NCBI RefSeq assembly: GCF_023715225.1
Contig: NZ_JAMBNS010000015.1
Span: 1 to 64,000 of the forward strand
Direction of reading: 5' to 3'
Length of the DNA stretch: 64,000 nt
Origin: Robertmurraya korlensis
GTDB taxonomy: Bacteria > Bacillota > Bacilli > Bacillales > Cytobacillaceae
In this document: positions 35,019 to 43,482 of the stretch, piece by piece
How positions within the stretch are numbered: the stretch's first letter is position 1
Layout of the letters: the number at the start of each line of letters is the position of its first letter
The notes under the pieces: model-generated
Database searches by the model: none
What the model was told of the DNA's origin: nothing
The model's input: only the letters and a program-made list of their open reading frames with translations
Translations under genes and position numbers: made by a program

Positions 35019-35268
35019 CTAGTAAACCTCCACAAAAATAGTAATATCTCCCTTAGTTATGACGAATGAACGTATAAAAAAGTTTCGATGAATTTCCCGC
35101 ACTGTTCTTCTAAATAAAACTATACTATTGTAAAAGCACTATATAATTCAAGCACAATGTTTACAATTCACAAACTTTTATTAAACATCCATTTTAAAAT
35201 GAATTGTTTTTCTCTATAATTAGCATGTTACTTTAAAAAATGAACTTCCCACCTGAGAGGTGATACGT

Positions 35269-36627
35269 ATGATTACTAACATGACAGAAAACCAAATTAC
35301 CCTATATATCATTAAAGTGCTAAAAGAATCCAAACGCCGAGAATTTGATACGATATTGGATGAGCTTCAGCCTTATGATGTCGCAAGAATATATGGGGAG
35401 TTGCCCGAAAAACACAAAAAAAGGTTTTTATTATATTTAAATATAGACATGCTTGCCGACCTCATTGAGGAATTAAGCAAAACCGAACAGCTAGATGTTC
35501 TAAATCGACTAGGTATTGAACGTTCAGGTAAAGTCCTCGATGAAATGGATAACGATGACCTCGCCTCTTTGCTTGATGACCTGTCACCTGAAAAAATCAG
35601 CCAGCTCTTATCTGGAATGAAAAAAGAAGAATCTAAAGCCGTTCAAGATATCATGAATTATCCTCCTGAAACAGCCGGGCGATTGATGACGAACCGTTTT
35701 GTATGGATAAGAGATTACTATACCGTTAAGGAAGCGGTAACGAAGCTCAAATCGTTTACCGACTATGCAGAAACCATTAATTATCTGTATGTAATCGACC
35801 AATACCGTAAATTGGTTGGAGTTGTTTCCTACCGTGATATTTTAATGGCAGAAGCAGATGCAGTGATTCGTAATATTATGTACGAACGAGTCATTTCTGT
35901 TTCAGTCGATACGGACCAAGAAGAAGTTGCCATGCTTATTCAACGCTATGATTTCATGGCCATTCCTGCTGTAAACGAAGAAAATGTACTTATGGGTATT
36001 ATTACCGTTGATGATATTATTGATGTTGTTATTCAAGAAGCAAATGAAGATATCGAAAAGCTTTCCGCTTCAGGGAAATCGATTGATTTTGATACAAAGG
36101 CCTATGTGGCTGCTTATAGAAGACTTCCATGGCTCATTCTTTTATTACTCATTGGCATTTTATCTGGAAGCATCATAAGTACGTATCAAGAAACACTTAA
36201 AGAGATAGTAGCACTAGCATTCTTCATTCCTATGATATCCGGAATGACCGGAAACACCGGTACACAATCCTTAGCCGTGGTGGTTCGTGGTCTTGTTTCG
36301 AATGATATTAACAAACGCGTGATCACGAAATTGGTTCTTAGAGAGCTTGGTGTTGGTGTCATTATTGGTATTACCTGCGGAATCCTTATTTCTCTTATCG
36401 CATTTATCTGGCAGGGCAATTTAATGATTGGCCTTGTAGTCGGCATCTCCTTGCTTCTTACTCTGATTATCGGTACCTTAGCAGGAACAGTTATCCCATT
36501 GATTCTTTATCGACTGCAAATCGATCCAGCCATTGCTTCTGGACCTCTTATCACAACGCTAAATGATATTTTTTCACTTCTAACCTATTTTGGGATTGCT
36601 ACGCTTTTCCTACATCATATACAGTAA
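35269..36627 (+). CDS. mgtE: Magnesium channel/transporter MgtE
   Basis: 452 residues: N-terminal MgtE helical domain (about 1-125), a CBS pair (about 130-255; YLYVIDQYRKLVGVVSYRDI and IPAVNEENVLMGIITVDDII), a plug helix, and five C-terminal membrane helices. Pore motifs PMISGMTGNTGTQSLAVVVR and the end ASGPLITTLNDIFSLLTYFG are diagnostic. ATG 35269 has GAGAGG 8 nt upstream and is preferred to GTG 35260. The 250-bp upstream region was read for an M-box (Mg riboswitch) and no recognisable core was seen. A terminator follows. Confidence 0.95.
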   Translation: MITNMTENQITLYIIKVLKESKRREFDTILDELQPYDVARIYGELPEKHKKRFLLYLNIDMLADLIEELSKTEQLDVLNRLGIERSGKVLDEMDNDDLASLLDDLSPEKISQLLSGMKKEESKAVQDIMNYPPETAGRLMTNRFVWIRDYYTVKEAVTKLKSFTDYAETINYLYVIDQYRKLVGVVSYRDILMAEADAVIRNIMYERVISVSVDTDQEEVAMLIQRYDFMAIPAVNEENVLMGIITVDDIIDVVIQEANEDIEKLSASGKSIDFDTKAYVAAYRRLPWLILLLLIGILSGSIISTYQETLKEIVALAFFIPMISGMTGNTGTQSLAVVVRGLVSNDINKRVITKLVLRELGVGVIIGITCGILISLIAFIWQGNLMIGLVVGISLLLTLIIGTLAGTVIPLILYRLQIDPAIASGPLITTLNDIFSLLTYFGIATLFLHHIQ

Positions 36628-36631
36628 AGAG

Positions 36632-36660
36632 GCACGAAGCCATCGAGCGCTTCGTGCTTT
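36632..36660 (+). terminator. Terminator of mgtE
   Basis: GCACGAAGC / GCTTCGTGC arms around CATCGAGC, followed by TTTTATTTTG. The T run reaches the gerKB stop codon, so convergent genes end back to back. Confidence 0.88.
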
Positions 36661-37775
36661 TATTTTGCCTCCTCAGCCACTACTTCTTTTTTTAACTTTT
36701 TCTTAAAAAAGAACCCCATAACAAGAATCAAGAAAGGCAGCCCAACAGCAACACCAATGCTAATATACACCCACCATCCCTCTAAAAAATCAACCGCACG
36801 ATTTTTATCAAAGTTGATCCAATAACCAAACGCATGGAGAATAATAGCAGTAGGAAGAATCACTTTTCGATAATCCTTTAAACCAAGTATCTTTTGCATA
36901 GCGACTGAAGCACATAACAAACTCATCATAATCTGGGTAAGAATCGATAAGGCAAAGAAAGCGATCATAATCATTTCGTATCGATGAACAAAATAACCAA
37001 TTTGCGCACTTCTAGCCATTTGCATACATGAAACAATATATTGTGCAGCGGTCTCAGGAGACAATACGCCTGCTTCTAGAATGGGCCACATGATGATGAA
37101 TACCATTCCATAACCAATCCCAGCAAACCCCATTTTCCCCCAAGTTTCCTTATTGGCAACCATAGGCAATATGATTCCCGCCATAATGGTAGCCATAGCC
37201 CAATCCGTATTATGATGTCTACTTGCCCAAACCGTTCTTAAAAAACCCATCTGAAACGTTGGACGCAATTCTCTAATATCGAACTCTGACAGTGACCCAA
37301 GCATTAACAAGATATTTAAAGCGATAATCGAAAACACACCAATTAAAGCCATTCTAGCTATTACTTCTACTCCAAAATAAATCGCATATGTCCCTATTAA
37401 AAAGGCTGCAAGTATAAACAATAAAGTCGGTGCTTCTGGCAGGAAATAATCCTTTAAGTGAAAAACAAAGGTTGACATAACTGGTCCATAGGCAGCTAGG
37501 AAGAATATAAAGGTGATAAGCGCTACAAATTTCCCAAACCATTTACCGAGTATCCTTGCCGATTGGTCAATTAAGTCCCCCTCCGGCATTCGACGGATGA
37601 CAAAGATCACCAAGAACATGATCACTCCACCTTGAATGGTCGCAATTAGGGTTGAAATCCATATATCACCACCTACTTCTCTAGCCATCGATCCTTGCGT
37701 CACACCAATTGCCTTTGCATAGATCATATTGATTATTAATGCCATAAACATACCGTTTGAAATTTGTACTTTCAT
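36660..37775 (-). CDS. gerKB: Germinant receptor B subunit, GerKB/GerAB-like permease
   Basis: 371-residue APC-superfamily membrane protein of the spore germination family, about ten membrane segments (MFMALIINMIYAKAIGVTQG at the start). The GerAB subunit forms the membrane part of the nutrient receptor in the spore inner membrane and binds the germinant. It is the last gene of an A-C-B operon, the order seen in B. subtilis gerK, where A-B-C is usual for other receptors. It overlaps gerKC by one base. Confidence 0.9.
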   Translation of the reverse strand: MKVQISNGMFMALIINMIYAKAIGVTQGSMAREVGGDIWISTLIATIQGGVIMFLVIFVIRRMPEGDLIDQSARILGKWFGKFVALITFIFFLAAYGPVMSTFVFHLKDYFLPEAPTLLFILAAFLIGTYAIYFGVEVIARMALIGVFSIIALNILLMLGSLSEFDIRELRPTFQMGFLRTVWASRHHNTDWAMATIMAGIILPMVANKETWGKMGFAGIGYGMVFIIMWPILEAGVLSPETAAQYIVSCMQMARSAQIGYFVHRYEMIMIAFFALSILTQIMMSLLCASVAMQKILGLKDYRKVILPTAIILHAFGYWINFDKNRAVDFLEGWWVYISIGVAVGLPFLILVMGFFFKKKLKKEVVAEEAK

Positions 37776-38989
37776 TAGTTTGCACTATTCTCCTTTTTAC
37801 CGGAGTTCGTTTCCTCCCATAACAGAACTGAATCCTTAATCTCCACATTTACAGAAACTTTGATATCGACCGTAGGGAATACTTCCTCCCAATCATCAGC
37901 AACTTGTTTCCAGTATCCTGGATAATCATTGTGGAATACTTTCCCGAGCTCGAGTACATCTGTTTTATACTCCTTTTGAACCTTATTAACAGTCGTTTCT
38001 ATTTCCTTTTTCAATTTTTTCTCAACCGCTTTTTCTACTTCTGTTACTTGTTCTTGATCATCTATAGAAAATGGACAACCCGCTTCAACCACCACGGCTA
38101 AAGAGTCAAACTCAGCGGTAAAGCTTATTTGGCTACCTTTGAAGTGAGGAGTAACCTGAAACATCTGGTCCCTAAGCTCTACACTTATCGTTCGTTCAGG
38201 TTTACTTGTACATGGGGTGGTAACGACACCAGACTGTAATCTTTCTGTAAAAAGCATTAACGCCCTTGTTTCTTCTGGTTTTAAGATTCCAACTAAACGA
38301 TCTTCCTGAAAGACTCCTGCCCCAGCCAAGTCTACTTGTTTGATCGTAGGGCCCTTTTCCGGCTTTTTGTTAGAGACCATCACTTCCTTCAAGGTAACTC
38401 TAGCGATAATCGGTTGTGAGCTTTGACTTAAGTAGGCGGCCTGAACATCCATAATTTGTGTATTCGGAGCAACATTTGAAATTTCCCCATATCGAAAGAG
38501 TTTATTCACCGCTTCACCTGGTATGAGTTCCAACCCCGTAACGGTTGAGACTAACGTACTTGCCTTCTCTGGCGTGATAACAACCCACGTTCTCATCCGG
38601 AGTTCAGGGTTTCTTGTGAAAAAATCAATCACCTGCGCAATTCCATCCTTGGCCAAATCTTCATTTATGACAATCACTTGATTATGAGCCCAAAAAACAT
38701 TTCTTGTGGTAAAGGAAGAAAGATCACGAATTGCGTCAAACAAAGACTCACCTTGTCCTACAATGGTGAGAATTGGCTCCCCCGTCTGCCCAGAAGGAGC
38801 ACCTGTCTGACCCCTGGCATCTGCTGGTCGAGCGATCTGTGCCGTCACCTTAAAGGAGTTCTCTTCCTCTCCTTTATCAATCCCTACAGCCATCACCAAG
38901 GCTAGGTCATTTAACTCTCTCTTCCCTGCACATCCCGTTAATAGGAGAATTATGATCAATAAAAGAGACCACTTTAGGTATCTTTTCAT
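37775..38989 (-). CDS. gerKC: Germinant receptor C subunit, GerKC-like lipoprotein
   Basis: 404-residue lipoprotein with signal MKRYLKWSLLLIIILLLTGC (C20 modified). Family motifs GKRELNDLALVMAVGIDKGE, RDLSSFTTRNVFWAHNQVIV and the C-terminal FHNDYPGYWKQVADDWEEVF are typical of GerAC. The protein sits on the outer face of the spore inner membrane. Start ATG overlaps the gerKA stop (4 nt), its end overlaps gerKB, so all three subunits are tightly coupled. Confidence 0.92.
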   Translation of the reverse strand: MKRYLKWSLLLIIILLLTGCAGKRELNDLALVMAVGIDKGEEENSFKVTAQIARPADARGQTGAPSGQTGEPILTIVGQGESLFDAIRDLSSFTTRNVFWAHNQVIVINEDLAKDGIAQVIDFFTRNPELRMRTWVVITPEKASTLVSTVTGLELIPGEAVNKLFRYGEISNVAPNTQIMDVQAAYLSQSSQPIIARVTLKEVMVSNKKPEKGPTIKQVDLAGAGVFQEDRLVGILKPEETRALMLFTERLQSGVVTTPCTSKPERTISVELRDQMFQVTPHFKGSQISFTAEFDSLAVVVEAGCPFSIDDQEQVTEVEKAVEKKLKKEIETTVNKVQKEYKTDVLELGKVFHNDYPGYWKQVADDWEEVFPTVDIKVSVNVEIKDSVLLWEETNSGKKENSAN

Positions 38990-40623
38990 TCTTCATCCTC
39001 CCCCTTAAGCTTGATTACATGGCGTTTCTTTTTCCTAGGTGATTGTCCTCCACCTTTTGGATCACTTTCTTTACTTTTACCCCCTTCTTTAGAATAAGGA
39101 TCTGTATTAGGAGGCTCTGGAAATTGATGATCACCTACACGTTTCTCATCCCCTGTAACCCCAACTGGCCTCGCCTGCATTTTCCACCAAGGAAAGCGAA
39201 TGATGGTATCCTTCTGATCTTTAGGTTGGAAAGGGGTTGCGGGCGCTAAGTAGGACTCCCCGAAAGAGCGAAGAGTAAGAGCATGAATGGCTAATAGAGC
39301 AAACATGGCAGAAAAACCGAGCAATCCAAGTGTCCCAGCTGCAATTAGCAACGGAAAACGGATAAGACGAATCGAGAATGATGCCGCATAGTTAGGAATA
39401 GCAAACGAAGCAATACCCGTTAAAGCAACGATAATAACCATAAACGGAGAAACAATCCCTGCTTGAACAGCTGCTTGGCCAATGACAAGAGATCCTACGA
39501 TACTTACTGCTTGACCAACAGGCTTAGGCATCCGAAGTCCTGCTTCCCTCATCAATTCAAAGGAGATTTCCATCATTAATGCTTCTAGTAAAACCGGAAA
39601 AGGAACAACCTCACGGCCGGAGGCAATAGTCAAAATCAATTGGGTAGGAATCATCTCTTGATGAAAGCTTACGAGCATCACATAAATGGAGGTAAGAGTT
39701 AAGCTCAGTACAAAGGCCAAATATCGTATAAAGCGAAAAAAACTGCCGGTCATATAACGCGAATAATAATCATCACTTGCCTGTAAAAACTGCCAAAAGA
39801 AGCTGGGAACTACCAATACGAAAGGTGTATTGTCAACAAAAATAGCCACTCTTCCTTCTAGAATAGACGATGCTACTTTATCTGGTCTTTCTGTACTTTG
39901 TACGGTAGTAAAAGGAGATCTAGGTGCATCTTCAATTAATTCTTCGATATATCCACTTTCTAAAATGGCATCGATCCTAATATCTCGTAACCTCTTCTTT
40001 ACCTCTTCAACCAAACCTTCCTTCACGATGTCTTCTATATACGCAATATTGATATCTGTCTTTGAGCGCGTCCCGATATTCATTTGCTCTATCCGAAGCT
40101 TCGGGTCTCGAATTCTTCGTCTGACAAGTGCCGTATTGGTTCGAATGCTTTCTGTAAATCCGTCTCTTGGACCACGAACAACCTGCTCTGTCTGCGGTTC
40201 ATTTACCCCTCTTTTTTCCCACCCTTTTGTTTGTATAACGAAAACTTCATCGCTTCCATCAAGAATCAGGACTGCGACTCCGGAAAGGATTCCATCTACA
40301 GCTTGACTAACCTCTTTGACAACCTGAAAAGATGCATTAGTAAGCATATGTTCCTTCAGCAATGCTAATGGAGGACCCGAGGGTAAGGTCGAATGATGCA
40401 GTAACAGATTTCCCTTATATAGTAGGTCACTAATAAAAAGTTCTATTTGTGTAACATCGACTAATCCATCCGTGTAATAACAAATCGCTTGAACATTTTT
40501 ATGCTCATGAAAGGTAATACGCCGTTTGACTAGGTCGACACTGTTTCCCAAAATACCAGTCATCAAATCTTCATTATCTTGCAAATTTCTAAAAAAGTGA
40601 TCCTTCTCTTCCACTGCAGTCAT
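38986..40623 (-). CDS. gerKA: Germinant receptor A subunit, GerKA-like
   Basis: 545 residues: large N-terminal cytoplasmic domain (about 1-290) with GVAVLILDGSDEVFVIQTKG and ESIRTNTALVRRRIRDPKLR, then about five membrane segments (including EALMMEISFELMREAGLRMP and IVGSLVIGQAAVQAGIVSP), and a long hydrophilic C-terminal tail rich in K, G, S and P. It is the A subunit of a Ger-type nutrient receptor. ATG 40623 with AGGAG about 10 nt upstream. Germinant specificity cannot be read from sequence. Confidence 0.93.
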   Translation of the reverse strand: MTAVEEKDHFFRNLQDNEDLMTGILGNSVDLVKRRITFHEHKNVQAICYYTDGLVDVTQIELFISDLLYKGNLLLHHSTLPSGPPLALLKEHMLTNASFQVVKEVSQAVDGILSGVAVLILDGSDEVFVIQTKGWEKRGVNEPQTEQVVRGPRDGFTESIRTNTALVRRRIRDPKLRIEQMNIGTRSKTDINIAYIEDIVKEGLVEEVKKRLRDIRIDAILESGYIEELIEDAPRSPFTTVQSTERPDKVASSILEGRVAIFVDNTPFVLVVPSFFWQFLQASDDYYSRYMTGSFFRFIRYLAFVLSLTLTSIYVMLVSFHQEMIPTQLILTIASGREVVPFPVLLEALMMEISFELMREAGLRMPKPVGQAVSIVGSLVIGQAAVQAGIVSPFMVIIVALTGIASFAIPNYAASFSIRLIRFPLLIAAGTLGLLGFSAMFALLAIHALTLRSFGESYLAPATPFQPKDQKDTIIRFPWWKMQARPVGVTGDEKRVGDHQFPEPPNTDPYSKEGGKSKESDPKGGGQSPRKKKRHVIKLKGEDEE

Positions 40624-40775
40624 AAATTGAAAACTCCTAAGATGATTATTTCCACATATATTACTCTCTTACTTTTTTTGTCCAACTACTCCATATTCTA
40701 GTCAGGTTTTCGGTTTATTTCCTGAAACGTTTGGAGAACATGTAGCCAAACAGATAGAAGAAAAGGCGGATGGTT

Positions 40776-40973
40776 ATGGAATTTTATAGTACTTGGGTAT
40801 ACCGGTATATCCTGAATGCGGAATGGGCCATATGGTCATTTGTTGTCTTAATTATGGCTTTAAACCTTCTTGCTCCAATCTTTATATGGTTGATTATGAA
40901 CGGAACCCCCATTACCAAAGTGCTAAAGAAAAAAATAAAAAACAAAAAAGACGAGAATATGAATGGATCCTAA
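40776..40973 (+). CDS. Small single-span membrane protein divergent from gerKA
   Basis: About 65 residues from ATG 40776 (AAGGCGG upstream; ATG 40770 also possible). An N-terminal aromatic stretch is followed by one long hydrophobic helix (WSFVVLIMALNLLAPIFIWL) and a lysine-rich tail (KVLKKKIKNKKDE), so the tail is probably cytoplasmic. Small membrane D subunits are encoded beside some Ger receptor operons in Bacillus; this protein has one rather than two clear spans, so that link is only a suggestion. No other family recognised. Confidence 0.55.
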   Translation: MEFYSTWVYRYILNAEWAIWSFVVLIMALNLLAPIFIWLIMNGTPITKVLKKKIKNKKDENMNGS

Positions 40974-41127
40974 CATCCAATAACTGAAACTAATACATAG
41001 ATCTCTTCGTCTATATAAAAAGAACTATGATAAAGAATGAACATAATCTTTCATGCATATCTTGAATGAGGAATTTTTGTTTGATAGGATAAAATTGTAA
41101 ATAGAAGAGGGAATTAGGTGCAGATAA

Positions 41128-42306
41128 ATGGAAGTTGTTAAAAAACCGACAGAAAAGTTTGATTGGACCTTAAGTCTTATTTTGTTTTTATTGTTTCTAG
41201 TAAGCTGCTTATCTATCTATAGTGCTCAAACGACAGGACAGTACAATGAAAACTATTTTGTTAGGCAAATATTTTGGTATGTGGTAGGAATCATCATTGT
41301 GGCAGTCGTTATGTTTTTTGATAGCGATCAATATAAAAAGCTTTCCTGGTATCTTTACGGGTTCGGCATATTTCTGCTTTTCGCTCTGATTATTGCCCCC
41401 GAAAGCATTGCACCTGAAAGAAATGGAGCACATAGCTGGTTTCAAATTCCGGGTTTTGGTACGATTCAGCCTTCGGAATTTATGAAAGCCTTTCTCATCC
41501 TTTCCCTTAGTAAGGTCATAAGCTCTCACCATGAAAAATACATAAAGAAAACCTTTCAATCGGATTTTTGGCTTTTCACTAAAATGAGCTTATCTACAGC
41601 TCTTCCACTAGCGTTAATCATGAAGCAACCTGATTTAGGAACAAGCTTAGTTATTGTAGCTATATTTACTGGACTTATTTTTGTATCAGGAATTACATGG
41701 AAAATTATTCTAGCCATTTATGGACTTGGCTCGCTCCTTGGAGCAATCATTATTTATTATGTGGTTTGGGCACCAGAGGTTCTTGTAAAATACTTAAACG
41801 TCCAAACATACCAGTTCAATAGAATTTACTCCTGGATTGACCCTGACAACTACCAAGCAGGGTCGGGATATCATCTTTATAATTCTTTAAGAGCGATTGG
41901 TTCCGGATTATTAACCGGAAAGGGCTTTGGCGAGAGACAAGTATACATACCTGAGAGTCATACCGATTTTATTTTTAGTGTGATTGGTGAGGAATATGGA
42001 TTTGTAGGTGCTAGCATCGTTATTGGTCTTTTCTTTATATTAATCTACCATTTAACAAAGACTGCCTTAGATGCGAAAGATCCATTTAACACCTATATCT
42101 GTGCAGGAGTTATTTCAATGATTACCTTTCATGTCTTCCAAAATGTAGGAATGACGATTCAAGTTCTGCCAATTACGGGCATTCCTCTCCCCTTCGTCAG
42201 TTATGGAGGAAGTTCATTAATGGGCAATATGTTTGCGATGGGTTTAATATTCAGCATTCATTACCACAAAAAAACTTATATGTTTGGATCGGAAGAAAAG
42301 CAATGA
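41128..42306 (+). CDS. rodA: Peptidoglycan polymerase RodA (SEDS family)
   Basis: 392-residue SEDS protein with about ten membrane spans. Signatures: ERNGAHSWFQIPGFGTIQPSEF, KQPDLGTSLVI, ESHTDFIFSVIGEEYGF and the end TGIPLPFVSYGGSSLMGN. SEDS proteins polymerise glycan strands from lipid II; RodA length (393 in B. subtilis) and the AHSWF form fit the elongation enzyme better than FtsW/SpoVE. Ribosome site AGGTG. The stop codon lies inside the following terminator. Confidence 0.92.
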   Translation: MEVVKKPTEKFDWTLSLILFLLFLVSCLSIYSAQTTGQYNENYFVRQIFWYVVGIIIVAVVMFFDSDQYKKLSWYLYGFGIFLLFALIIAPESIAPERNGAHSWFQIPGFGTIQPSEFMKAFLILSLSKVISSHHEKYIKKTFQSDFWLFTKMSLSTALPLALIMKQPDLGTSLVIVAIFTGLIFVSGITWKIILAIYGLGSLLGAIIIYYVVWAPEVLVKYLNVQTYQFNRIYSWIDPDNYQAGSGYHLYNSLRAIGSGLLTGKGFGERQVYIPESHTDFIFSVIGEEYGFVGASIVIGLFFILIYHLTKTALDAKDPFNTYICAGVISMITFHVFQNVGMTIQVLPITGIPLPFVSYGGSSLMGNMFAMGLIFSIHYHKKTYMFGSEEKQ

Positions 42307-42335
42307 GGCTAACACTAGGTTAGCCTCATTTTTAC
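42302..42335 (+). terminator. Terminator of rodA
   Basis: AATGAGGCTAAC / GTTAGCCTCATT arms around ACTAG, followed by TTTT. The left arm contains the rodA stop codon. Confidence 0.9.
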
Positions 42336-42346
42336 TATTAACTTAT

Positions 42347-42361
42347 TTATAATAATTATAA
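42347..42361 (+). promoter_or_regulatory. PerR (Fur-family) box
   Basis: TTATAATAATTATAA is an exact 7-1-7 match to the PerR box consensus. It lies just upstream of the dps -35 region, where PerR would repress until peroxide exposure. Fur and Zur boxes are close relatives, but AT-only TTATAAT arms favour PerR. Confidence 0.85.
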
Positions 42362-42368
42362 ATAAGTA

Positions 42369-42396
42369 TTGATTATAATTTAATATATGTTATAAT
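42369..42396 (+). promoter_or_regulatory. Sigma-A promoter of dps
   Basis: TTGATT (42369-42374), 16-bp spacer, TATAAT (42391-42396), 34 bp upstream of the dps ATG. Confidence 0.75.
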
Positions 42397-42430
42397 TTAT
42401 TCATACAATAACTCAAGGAGGATTTTTATT

Positions 42431-42865
42431 ATGGAATTACAAACTCAATTAAATCAACAAATTGCAAACTGGAATGTTTTATACACGAAGCTTCACCGTT
42501 TCCACTGGTATGTAAAAGGTCCTTTATTCTTTACCCTACATGCAAAGTTTGAGGAATTATATAATGAAGCTGGTTTAGTAGTTGATCAATTGGCAGAACG
42601 ATTATTAGCCATCGGTGGTCAGCCAGTAGCTACCATGAAGGAATATTTAGAAACAGCTACACTCGTTGAGACAAATAATGAAACAAAAGCTAGCGAAATG
42701 GTAGCTGCTCTTGTTGCAGACTACAAACATATAAAGGAAGAACTTGCTTCATTAGCTAATCTAGCTGAAGAAAACCAAGACATCATCACGAACGATATGG
42801 CAACAGGACTCATCGAATCACTTGATACACATATTTGGATGTTAACTGCTTACTTAGGAGAATAA
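42431..42865 (+). CDS. dps: Dps-family mini-ferritin (MrgA/Dps)
   Basis: 144 residues forming the four-helix Dps fold. Ferroxidase ligands are visible in [21 protein letters not shown] (H25, H37) and [14 protein letters not shown] (D52, E56). The protein stores iron as ferric mineral and uses peroxide, protecting DNA. The upstream PerR box indicates peroxide induction, like B. subtilis mrgA. AAGGAGG-type site (CAAGGAGG) precedes ATG. Confidence 0.95.
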   Translation: MELQTQLNQQIANWNVLYTKLHRFHWYVKGPLFFTLHAKFEELYNEAGLVVDQLAERLLAIGGQPVATMKEYLETATLVETNNETKASEMVAALVADYKHIKEELASLANLAEENQDIITNDMATGLIESLDTHIWMLTAYLGE

Positions 42866-42880
42866 TATTACAAGAAGAAA

Positions 42881-42914
42881 AAGTCAGTGACAAATGTCGC
42901 TGGCTTTCTTTTTT
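42881..42914 (+). terminator. Terminator of dps
   Basis: AGTCAGTGAC / GTCGCTGGCT arms pair with G-U wobbles around AAAT, then TTCTTTTTT. Confidence 0.85.
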
Positions 42915-42961
42915 AATAAAAACCTCATCCAACTAAAATTATATTAATATATCATTTTCAT

Positions 42962-42975
42962 TGTAAGCGTTTTCA
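42962..42975 (+). promoter_or_regulatory. CcpA cre site
   Basis: TGTAAGCGTTTTCA fits the cre consensus TGWAANCGNTNWCA at every position. It lies about 180 bp before the 75-aa ORF and 520 bp before adhE, so it probably mediates carbon catabolite control of that region. Confidence 0.7.
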
Positions 42976-43067
42976 ATAAATGATGAGAATTTTATATATC
43001 CTTACTTATAATCCCAGTAAATACAGTCTTTTTTAATCGTTGTAAGGGAAAAATCATTGTTCATACT

Positions 43068-43085
43068 TTGTTCAATATTTCACAA
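43068..43085 (+). promoter_or_regulatory. Rex-like operator (distal)
   Basis: TTGTTCAATATTTCACAA matches the Rex palindrome TTGTGAAATATTTCACAA at 16 of 18 bases. It lies 58 bp upstream of the 75-aa ORF start. Rex represses fermentation genes when NADH is low. Confidence 0.75.
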
Positions 43086-43143
43086 ACTATTATTGTTTTT
43101 ATGTGTTATATTTAATTCAAGAAAAACATTAGGGGTGATAAAC

Positions 43144-43371
43144 ATGATGGTATGCGAATGGAAGAACTTTTCTACAGACACTGAGACTTATACACTAGAA
43201 GTTTTTGAGGAAGTTATTGGAGATGAATTCGAGTCAATGATGTTTAAAGAAAATGAAAGCCTTCCAGCATTCATTTGGACAGTTAACTATGTAGTCATCG
43301 TAAAGAGCTGTTCTAAATATATTTCAGATATTTCTTTCGAGAAGATCCCTAGAAATCCAGTTTGCGCGTAA
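43144..43371 (+). CDS. Uncharacterised 75-aa protein upstream of adhE
   Basis: Start at ATG 43144, directly after AGGGGTGATAAAC; the frame is open further upstream but lacks a ribosome site there. The protein is soluble, acidic in its first half (NFSTDTETYTLEVFEEVIGD), then mixed, with two late cysteines (VKSCSKYISD and PVCA). I know no family. It sits between two Rex-like operators and downstream of a cre site, so it is likely redox- and carbon-controlled with adhE. Confidence 0.65.
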   Translation: MMVCEWKNFSTDTETYTLEVFEEVIGDEFESMMFKENESLPAFIWTVNYVVIVKSCSKYISDISFEKIPRNPVCA

Positions 43372-43435
43372 CGTCCATTTAGGCGTTTACCTATACATCT
43401 TGCAATACTTCAAGTTTATATTTTTTTACTAACGA

Positions 43436-43453
43436 ATGTGAAATGTTTCACAA
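43436..43453 (+). promoter_or_regulatory. Rex operator (proximal) upstream of adhE
   Basis: ATGTGAAATGTTTCACAA is a near-perfect Rex palindrome (16 of 18), 29 bp before the adhE start. At that position bound Rex would block transcription or elongation into adhE. Confidence 0.82.
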
Positions 43454-43482
43454 ACTAAATTGTTTAAACGGAGGTCTTTAAC

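Noticed and set aside
35019-35268. M-box (magnesium) riboswitch upstream of mgtE
   Set aside because: The AT-rich sequence shows none of the conserved M-box core segments and no terminator before the start codon.
40793-40987. Alternative 64-codon frame overlapping the small membrane protein
   Set aside because: Shifted frame with no ribosome site; the 40776 frame has better signals and a plausible membrane helix.
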